NCBI GenBank assembly: GCA_003646745.1 | Contig: QMLM01000030.1 | Location: 1-12,069 of the forward strand | DNA length: 12,069 bases | Direction: 5' to 3' | From: Deltaproteobacteria bacterium | GTDB lineage: Bacteria; Desulfobacterota; B13-G15; RBG-16-54-18 | Shown: piece after piece, positions 7,150 to 12,069 of the stretch | Layout of the letters: each line of letters begins with the position of its first letter | How positions within the stretch are numbered: the stretch's first letter is position 1 | Notes under the pieces: model-generated | The model's database searches: none | Told to the model about the DNA's origin: nothing | What the model saw: the letters and a program-made list of their open reading frames with translations, nothing else | Position numbers and translations under genes: made by a program

Positions 7150-7298
7150 AATGAGGCTCCTTTTTCTCTCAAGGTGGCCGAAGATTTTCAGCCGTCGCCG
7201 GTTATGGAGATATTTTCAAATCAAAAAATAGTTTACTCCTTTAACCTCCTGAAAGCAATGTCTTTTTCGGTTGCGTAGGGCCCTAGAGTGAATCACCT

Positions 7299-8021
7299 CT
7301 AGTGGGCTGATACGATTTCTCCTGCCTCTTCTTCCTCGATCATGAAACCCGATGTTGTAACGTAGATTCGAAAGATCTTGGTTGAGGAGGGAAAGGTAAA
7401 AACCGTATTGCCATAAACAGCATGTATAAAGGGCAGACGGGCTCCATATTCGTACAGCCAGCGCCAACGTGGGTCCTCCTCGTTGGCAACCAAACTGTAA
7501 GCGGTGGCAGGTCTTTTAACCTCGTCTTCTGCCCTTAGGTAGCGTCCACGTACACGCGTGAGCTTGTACATCGTGTGAAGGCCGAGGAAGTTGAGCCAGT
7601 CATCCCACTTTAAAATGTGCCCTTCGATGGCCCATTGTTGCCCCCGCAGGCGATATCGCCGAGAGTGGCCAACCCTCGGCGATTCAAATGTCACCAGTTC
7701 AAGAATCATCTCGTCTTTCACCCCGGCCACCGGCGCACAATACACTATGGCGGCCAATTCACGGTGCGTAAAGGCTGTGTAGGATTGAATAAAGACAAAC
7801 AGGAACAACATGGCAGCAGAGATGGCGATCGCCAGCAATATTAAAAGCAGGCGCAACGTACTGGCGACGATGCTAATTCGTCCTTCGGGCCTGTGCCGCG
7901 AGCGACGAATGAGGCGATAAACCCGTCTATAGACGAACCCTATCAGCAGCACTAGGCTAACGAGAAGAAGCCCTAATGAAATATAGATGAAGATAGAACC
8001 TGAAAACGGGGAACTAAACAA
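7299..8021 (-). CDS. Unrecognised membrane-anchored protein, two N-terminal TM segments
   Basis: 240 residues; I do not recognise a characterised family. Two hydrophobic segments (about 10-30 and 54-80) flank a short arginine-rich loop (YRRVYRLIRRSRHR), so by the positive-inside rule both ends should lie outside and residues 81-240 form an extracytoplasmic domain. That domain is rich in aromatic and charged residues: WAIEGHILKWDDWLNFLG at 130-147, RVRGRYLRAEDEV at 156-168, DPRWRWLYEYGARLPF at 183-198, and a closing strand FRIYVTTSGFMIEEEE. It looks like a compact beta-rich domain. The start codon is TTG, with GAGGG about 12 bases upstream; no ATG or GTG start is available before the first membrane segment. 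It is divergent from the rhomboid gene and precedes the PilZ gene. An association with either is possible but unproven. Confidence 0.75.
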   Translation of the reverse strand: MFSSPFSGSIFIYISLGLLLVSLVLLIGFVYRRVYRLIRRSRHRPEGRISIVASTLRLLLILLAIAISAAMLFLFVFIQSYTAFTHRELAAIVYCAPVAGVKDEMILELVTFESPRVGHSRRYRLRGQQWAIEGHILKWDDWLNFLGLHTMYKLTRVRGRYLRAEDEVKRPATAYSLVANEEDPRWRWLYEYGARLPFIHAVYGNTVFTFPSSTKIFRIYVTTSGFMIEEEEAGEIVSAH

Positions 8022-8241
8022 TGGGTTTCTGCCCTCTAAATTTGCCGTTAAATATCCTCACACGGTAGGCAATAATGCGACATCTAAAATCAGCTTCGCA
8101 GGCGTTCTCCATGATTACCGTGAAAATTTTTATTAAAGTATACCAGTATTAAATAGTACTTACAATTATAAGAATGATGAAACCCTGATGTTCTGTAAAT
8201 TCATTGACTCTATTATTGAGCTTTGGTAGCTTTATTATGAA
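8022..8241. promoter_or_regulatory. Divergent intergenic region between membrane protein and rhomboid genes
   Basis: This 220-bp AT-rich gap separates divergently transcribed genes and must hold both promoters. For the plus strand, TTGACT (8204-8209) with TAGCTT 17 bp later (8227-8232) is a candidate, but it would start transcription almost at the rhomboid ATG, implying a leaderless or nearly leaderless mRNA. No good Shine-Dalgarno precedes that ATG. A separated 7-bp inverted repeat CACGGTA (8061-8067) / TACCGTG (8116-8122) could be a regulator site but may be chance. No RNA gene or open frame stands out. Confidence 0.35.
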
Positions 8242-9207
8242 ATGATACCCATTAGAGACATCAACCGTTCTGAAACCTATCCTATAGTCAACAACCTCAT
8301 TATCGCAGCAAACATAATGGTCTTCATCGTTGAGTTATCTCAAGGACGAGGTCTTAAGGAATTCATCTATATTTATGGGCTTGTCCCCGCCAGGTATACT
8401 GTTCCACAAATTTCGGCATACTTCACCACCGGCCAGCAGATACTCCCTTTTATCACATCTATGTTTTTGCATGGCGGTTTCCTCCACCTATTGGGCAACA
8501 TGTGGTTCCTCTATATCTTTGGGGATAACGTGGAAGATCGGCTTGGACACTTCCGGTATCTCCTACTTTATCTAATGTGCGGATTGGCCTCGGGGATCTC
8601 ACATCTCCTTGTCAACTTGCATTCCAACATCCCAACTATCGGCGCCAGCGGCGCCATTGCCGGCGTAATGGGGGCCTACCTAGTACTGTTTCCCAGGGCG
8701 AAGGTGCTGGCCCTTGTACCCATCTTCTTCTTCCTCCATTTTGCTGAAGTTCCTGCCTTCCTCTTTCTCGGCATCTGGTTCTTGTTTCAGTTTCTGAGCG
8801 CTGCCGGGGCCTCAGCGCATGCAGGAGGCATTGCCTGGTGGGCCCATGTCGGGGGGTTCATATTTGGCATCATCTTCTTGAAGCTATTTGAGATGCTACC
8901 AAAAACTGTAGGAGGTAGAAAGTTCGTAGTCAAAAAACGGGCAACGCCACGTCTTCAGGTAATACGCCCCACAGGTTTTGGAGATGACCCAAATCTTTAC
9001 GGGACAATCTCTATCAGCGAGCGTGAAGCACTTTTCGGGGCACGTAAACTGGTCAATATTGCCCATGGCTTTAAAAAAAGTACCTTTTTCGTGACCATAC
9101 CTCCTGGGATTTCAGAAGGAACCACACTTCGACTGAAAGGGATGGGGCGGCAAACGGCCGAAGGTGTGCGGGGTGACCTCTATCTAAAGGTGCAGATAAG
9201 GGGCTAG
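8242..9207 (+). CDS. Rhomboid intramembrane serine protease fused to a DnaJ C-terminal-like domain
   Basis: A 321-residue inner-membrane protease that cleaves substrates within or near transmembrane segments. The N-terminus MIPIRDIN is typical of the family. Rhomboid features are the oxyanion-hole HxxxN (H82, N86 in LHLLGN), catalytic Ser136 in GASG (134-137) and catalytic His202 in AHVGG. About six membrane segments end near residue 218. After a linker (220-250), residues 252-320 resemble the beta-sandwich of the DnaJ/Hsp40 C-terminal peptide-binding domain: LYGTISISEREALFGARK, then VTIPPGISEGTTLRLKGMG, then RGDLYLKVQIRG. No J-domain (HPD) or zinc-finger region is present. The tail should face the cytoplasm if topology matches six-helix rhomboids, and might present substrates. 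The start is fixed by the family N-terminus because no clear ribosome-binding site precedes it. It ends 5 bp from the convergent menG stop. Confidence 0.9.
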   Translation: MIPIRDINRSETYPIVNNLIIAANIMVFIVELSQGRGLKEFIYIYGLVPARYTVPQISAYFTTGQQILPFITSMFLHGGFLHLLGNMWFLYIFGDNVEDRLGHFRYLLLYLMCGLASGISHLLVNLHSNIPTIGASGAIAGVMGAYLVLFPRAKVLALVPIFFFLHFAEVPAFLFLGIWFLFQFLSAAGASAHAGGIAWWAHVGGFIFGIIFLKLFEMLPKTVGGRKFVVKKRATPRLQVIRPTGFGDDPNLYGTISISEREALFGARKLVNIAHGFKKSTFFVTIPPGISEGTTLRLKGMGRQTAEGVRGDLYLKVQIRG

Positions 9208-9231
9208 GGTTTTTAGCTAGGGGAAAAACCC
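9207..9231. terminator. Hairpin between convergent rhomboid and menG ends
   Basis: GGGTTTTT (9207-9214) and AAAAACCC (9224-9231) form a perfect 8-bp inverted repeat with a 9-base loop, spanning both convergent stop codons. The stem is mostly A-T and neither strand has a strong T-tract after it, so terminator function is tentative, although it is the only candidate in this junction. Confidence 0.3.
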
Positions 9232-9932
9232 ACCGGGGGCTTCTCCCCTATATACAAGTTGGTAATACCCCAGGTCAGTTGCCGGGAGTGAATCTGCAAA
9301 AATCCCGCCCTCTTCATCATCTCCATTAGCTCTTCTTGTTCCAAAAAGGCCATGATGGAGTCATGCAGGTAGCGGTAGACTTCCTTTTGGCGGGAGATGA
9401 GTCCTCCAGCCCAGGGGATGAACCGTGATAGATACCATCGATACAGATCCTTGAATATGACAAGAGTGGGTTTGCCAAACTCAAGAATCACCAATCTTCC
9501 TTCCCCTTTGAGGACACGAAAAAGCTCCTTGACCCCCTGTTGTGGATCCGCTAGGTTCCTGATCCCGAAGCCTACTATTACCCTATCGAAGGTATCCTCA
9601 CGAAAGGGAAGCCTTTCAGCATCTCCCAATACTGGGATTAAGGAGGGATCTTTGGTCCTCTTCATTCCTCTGGCCAGCATTTCCAGGGCGAAATCAAGGG
9701 CCACTACCCTCAACTGTCCTGCACTGCGCAATAGCTCTTTCCCCAACCCCATAGTCCCGGCGCAGACATCCAACACTAGTCCCCCCTCTGGGGGGGCCAA
9801 GGCCTTTACGGCTTGCCTCCTCCACCACTTATTCAGGCCGAAGCTGAGCAGGGTATTTAGCGGATCGTAGCTGCCTGCAATGGAGGCAAAGCTGCGTCGT
9901 ACAAACTCCTTCTTCCCCGTCAGGCCCTTCAT
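9213..9932 (-). CDS. menG: Demethylmenaquinone methyltransferase (UbiE/MenG family)
   Basis: SAM-dependent C-methyltransferase catalysing the last step of menaquinone synthesis (UbiE also serves ubiquinone). From the ATG at 9932 the protein has 239 residues. Family signatures: SYDPLNTLLSFGLNKWWRR (21-39), SAM-binding motif LDVCAGTMGLG (54-64), GDAERLPF (103-110), RVIVGFGIRNLADP (117-130), LVILEFGKP (147-155), and SRQKEVYRYLHDSI (180-193), the UbiE C-terminal signature. A GTG 12 codons upstream (9968) would overlap lutB by 40 bp. I prefer the ATG because it gives a 4-bp ATGA overlap with the lutB stop, typical of translational coupling, and removes a non-conserved extension. The choice of menaquinone over ubiquinone is inferred from the anaerobe-like gene content. 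Confidence 0.93.
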   Translation of the reverse strand: MKGLTGKKEFVRRSFASIAGSYDPLNTLLSFGLNKWWRRQAVKALAPPEGGLVLDVCAGTMGLGKELLRSAGQLRVVALDFALEMLARGMKRTKDPSLIPVLGDAERLPFREDTFDRVIVGFGIRNLADPQQGVKELFRVLKGEGRLVILEFGKPTLVIFKDLYRWYLSRFIPWAGGLISRQKEVYRYLHDSIMAFLEQEELMEMMKRAGFLQIHSRQLTWGITNLYIGEKPPVGFSPS

Positions 9933-11119
9933 GAGCCCTCGGCAATTCTTCTTCTCAGCTCCAGGCACATTTGGGGGGCATCAATCTTCACAGGGCAGCG
10001 CACCTTGCACCGCCCACAAGTCAGGCAAGAATAAGTTAAGGGAGCGGCCTTAGCAAGATCCCCAGTGACAAAAGCGGTCCAGATGGCCCCAATGCCGCCA
10101 AAATACTTGTCGCCGAAATAACCGGCAGTGGTGGCAAAAAGAGGACACTCGTACAGACAGGCACCACAGCGCAGGCAATAGAGGGCTTCCCGAAAGTGGG
10201 GGTCCTTGGCTAGCTGGCTGCGCCCAGCATCCAGAAAGATCACATACATCTCCTTGGGGCCGTGGGCCCCGAAGGTGGTAACCTTCTCTATGTCTCCTGT
10301 CTTGCTGGGGCTGGATACAAGATTAATGTATGCGGGTATCGTGTAGCCTGCGAACCTCCAGGTTACCTCTGCCACCTTAAAGGCATCTTCAATGGTCGGG
10401 ACCACCTTCTCCATCCCCACCAGAGCGATATAGACAGCAGGGGCAGAGCTGCACAGCCGGATGTTCCCCTCGTTTTCTATCTGAAAGAGTGCACCGGTGT
10501 CCGCCGCTACTACATTTGCCCCACTGATCCCCACGTCAGCACGGAAAAACTTATCCCTCAGGACCTCTCTCACTACGGCCACCTCGGCCTTGATATCAGG
10601 AGGGACCTTCGTCCCTTTAACTCGGGAGAGAAGCTCGGCCACCTCTTCCTTGGGAACATGGATCGCAGGGGCAAGAAGATGCATCGGCTTTGCCCCCAAA
10701 AGTTGTATAATATACTCCCCGAGATCGGTCTCATAGACCTCATTGCCCCGCTCTTGTAGATGTTCTCTGAGGTCTATCTCCTCTCCAGTTAAGCTCTTGC
10801 CTTTGACGATGAGTTTGCTCGTGCCTACAACTTTATCGATGATAGCCAAGGCCTCAGCAGGGGTACGGGCCACAAAGGCTACACCCCCGTTCTCACGGAT
10901 GGCACCGCAAGCCTGCTCAACCAATTCCTCCATCCTGGAGATGGAGTTCTCCTTAATCCGTCTAACCTCTTCGGCCAATTTCAGGGTATGGGGAAACTTC
11001 TTCAGGGCTTCATCGACGTTTTTACGATAGCTCCTAATGGCCCTCTCCAGGGCCAAACTGATCTTAGGGTCCCGGGCGGCCTCTCTCAGCCTCTTTTTGT
11101 AGGCCTTGAACTTGGTCAT
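9929..11119 (-). CDS. lutB: LutB/LldF-like iron-sulfur protein with LUD domain
   Basis: Iron-sulfur subunit of the LutABC/LldEFG type, which oxidises lactate in Bacillus and other bacteria. The 396 residues comprise an N-terminal helical part, a LUD domain (about 70-305) with the conserved stretch ADVGISGANVVAADTGAL (194-211) and NEGN (216-219), and a C-terminal ferredoxin-like part with two complete [4Fe-4S] motifs: C315, C318, C321, C325 and C365, C368, C371, C375. It is shorter than B. subtilis LutB (476). The upstream gene is a CCG-domain protein ending 1 bp before this start, with AGGGG as ribosome-binding site; menG follows with a 4-bp overlap. The LutA-LutB order is preserved, but no separate lutC lies in the window. 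A lactate substrate is inferred from family only; related complexes oxidise other 2-hydroxy acids. Confidence 0.88.
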   Translation of the reverse strand: MTKFKAYKKRLREAARDPKISLALERAIRSYRKNVDEALKKFPHTLKLAEEVRRIKENSISRMEELVEQACGAIRENGGVAFVARTPAEALAIIDKVVGTSKLIVKGKSLTGEEIDLREHLQERGNEVYETDLGEYIIQLLGAKPMHLLAPAIHVPKEEVAELLSRVKGTKVPPDIKAEVAVVREVLRDKFFRADVGISGANVVAADTGALFQIENEGNIRLCSSAPAVYIALVGMEKVVPTIEDAFKVAEVTWRFAGYTIPAYINLVSSPSKTGDIEKVTTFGAHGPKEMYVIFLDAGRSQLAKDPHFREALYCLRCGACLYECPLFATTAGYFGDKYFGGIGAIWTAFVTGDLAKAAPLTYSCLTCGRCKVRCPVKIDAPQMCLELRRRIAEGS

Positions 11120-11120
11120 A

Positions 11121-12068
11121 TCACCCCTCCGGCAGGGCCCTGCGGAGCAATTGGGCCATGTCCATAACCTCTACCCCTCGTGCCTTCAGCTCTTTGACCC
11201 CCTCCTTGAGCTGGATAAGACATCCGGGGCAGGAAGTGACGATGATCGATGCCCCGGTTTCCAAAAGTTCCTTTACCCTATTGAGGGCCAATATGTGGCT
11301 CACCTCAGGGAAGATCACCTCAAATCCCCCACCGCCTCCGCAACAGGTGGACCACTCTCCGTTGGTGCGTTCCACCTCTATGAACTCCACCCCCTCAATG
11401 CTGCGAAGGATCTCACGGGGTTCTTCAATCAGGCCGAGGTATCTGGACAGTACGCAGGGATCATGAAATGTAACCTTGACTCTCTGGGGAAGGCGAAGCT
11501 TCATCCCTGCCTTGATTTTCTCTAAGACAATTTCCAAGAAGTGGCCAACTTTCACATTCCACGCTTCCACGAAACGTGGAAAAAGATCGCGCAATGTATA
11601 GGTACAAGAGGGGACCATCCCGATGATCCTTTTGATCCCTCTGTCTTGCAAAATCTGCTGGGTCTTTGCTGCACGTGCAGCAAATTCCTCCTGAAAACCG
11701 GTGTAGTAAAGGGGGGCGGCACAACACGGCTCCTCTTCCGAAAGGTAACCGAACTCCGTCTCCATTGCCTGCAGCACCTCGATGGCACAACGCAAAGGTT
11801 CATCGAAATGACGTGCCTGAAAGGTCAACTTCCCGTATATTTCCCCTAAGTTTATCCCCAATCTGTTAAGCAGCCTCGTCACCCCCAGTGTCTTCTCCCA
11901 AGCCAGTCCCCTCTTATCCAAGGCCCTGACCGCTGATAAAGTAGCCTCGGCACCACCCAAAAACTGATAGCCGCATCCGGCAAAAAATATCGTCCCACCT
12001 TGGGAGGAAAGCCCCAACCCGAGGGCCCACTTGGCCTTGGAGGAAGTACCAAAGATATTGCCTTTAGT
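11121..12068 (-). CDS. CCG-domain (cysteine-rich) Fe-S oxidoreductase subunit, 5'-truncated
   Basis: LutA/GlpC/HdrB/D-type protein with two cysteine-rich (DUF224) domains, acting with the LutB-like protein encoded 1 bp downstream. The frame is open to the right edge. A TTG at 12017 is not a convincing start, because the 17 codons before it (starting TKGNIFGTSSKAKWALG) read as conserved coding sequence of the kind that links an N-terminal ferredoxin domain to the CCG domains, so the gene probably continues beyond the window. Counting from 12017, the second domain is canonical: C188 (FHDPC), C225-C226-G (STCCGGGG) and C263-x-x-C266 (TSCPGC), which in relatives binds a cubane or noncubane [4Fe-4S] cluster. 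The first is degenerate: C15 (FFAGC), C98-C99-A instead of CCG, and a lone C138 instead of CxxC. The product may be LutA-like, or a longer HdrD/GlcF-like fusion. Confidence 0.88.
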   Translation of the reverse strand, partial: TKGNIFGTSSKAKWALGLGLSSQGGTIFFAGCGYQFLGGAEATLSAVRALDKRGLAWEKTLGVTRLLNRLGINLGEIYGKLTFQARHFDEPLRCAIEVLQAMETEFGYLSEEEPCCAAPLYYTGFQEEFAARAAKTQQILQDRGIKRIIGMVPSCTYTLRDLFPRFVEAWNVKVGHFLEIVLEKIKAGMKLRLPQRVKVTFHDPCVLSRYLGLIEEPREILRSIEGVEFIEVERTNGEWSTCCGGGGGFEVIFPEVSHILALNRVKELLETGASIIVTSCPGCLIQLKEGVKELKARGVEVMDMAQLLRRALPEG

Positions 12069-12069
12069 G

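Noticed and set aside
7216..7255. Strong AGGAGG-like sequence on the minus strand between the 240-residue protein and PilZ genes
   Set aside because: No start codon with a usable open frame follows at normal spacing; the next TTG is closed by a stop after one codon.
7283..7302. CTAGAG/CTCTAG hairpin at the end of the 240-residue protein gene as a terminator
   Set aside because: The stem is only 6 bp and overlaps the stop codon, and no T-tract follows on the minus strand.
9397..9870. 157-codon plus-strand open frame opposite menG
   Set aside because: It is antisense to the UbiE signature region, with no independent evidence of coding.
9933..9968. 12-residue N-terminal extension of MenG from a GTG
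   Set aside because: It would overlap lutB by 40 bp and is not family-like; the ATG at 9932 gives a 4-bp stop/start overlap.
10262..10759. 165-codon plus-strand open frame opposite lutB
   Set aside because: It mirrors the LUD and Fe-S coding frame; the composition looks like a reverse-strand shadow, with no recognisable domain.

Overview
The window suggests a bacterium of Desulfobacterota (deltaproteobacterial) type or a related anaerobe. This rests on gene content: an adenosylcobalamin-dependent (class II) ribonucleotide reductase, a CcsA-type (System II) cytochrome c maturation gene directly upstream of hemA, a B12-domain radical SAM protein, and a CCG/LUD iron-sulfur oxidoreductase pair joined to a menaquinone methyltransferase. 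The phylum is an inference; no marker RNA gene lies in the window. Gene density is high, no mobile element is visible, and both outer genes run off the edges.

Layout. 2-1552 (+): 3' part of nrdJ. 1553-1745: short convergent gap holding a minus-strand promoter-like sequence and a 48-codon open frame that runs into the nrdJ 3' end. 1746-5251 (-): a tight cluster transcribed ccsA -> hemA -> BepA-like M48/TPR protease, with gaps of 3 and 5 bp. 5299-6645 (-): B12-binding radical SAM protein. 6646-6843: gap with a perfect 14-bp inverted repeat and a probable terminator for the gene above it. 6844-7149 (-): degenerate PilZ-domain protein. 7299-8021 (-): membrane-anchored protein that I do not recognise. 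8022-8241: AT-rich divergent promoter region. 8242-9207 (+): rhomboid protease carrying a C-terminal DnaJ-CTD-like domain. 9213-12068 (-): CCG-domain protein -> LutB-like protein -> MenG, translationally coupled and truncated at the right edge.

How the genes work together. The ccsA-hemA pair links heme precursor synthesis (glutamyl-tRNA reductase) to heme delivery for c-type cytochromes. The envelope protease downstream would act in the same compartment. The right-hand operon pairs iron-sulfur subunits of lactate-utilisation type with the last step of menaquinone synthesis, which fits a dehydrogenase feeding electrons to the quinone pool. The rhomboid fusion, the M48 protease and the 240-residue membrane protein all point to the cell envelope.

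The least ordinary items are the rhomboid-DnaJ-CTD fusion, the promoter plus small open frame antisense to the nrdJ end, and the long inverted repeat upstream of the radical SAM gene. I found no CRISPR array, tRNA, rRNA, insertion sequence or clear defence system.
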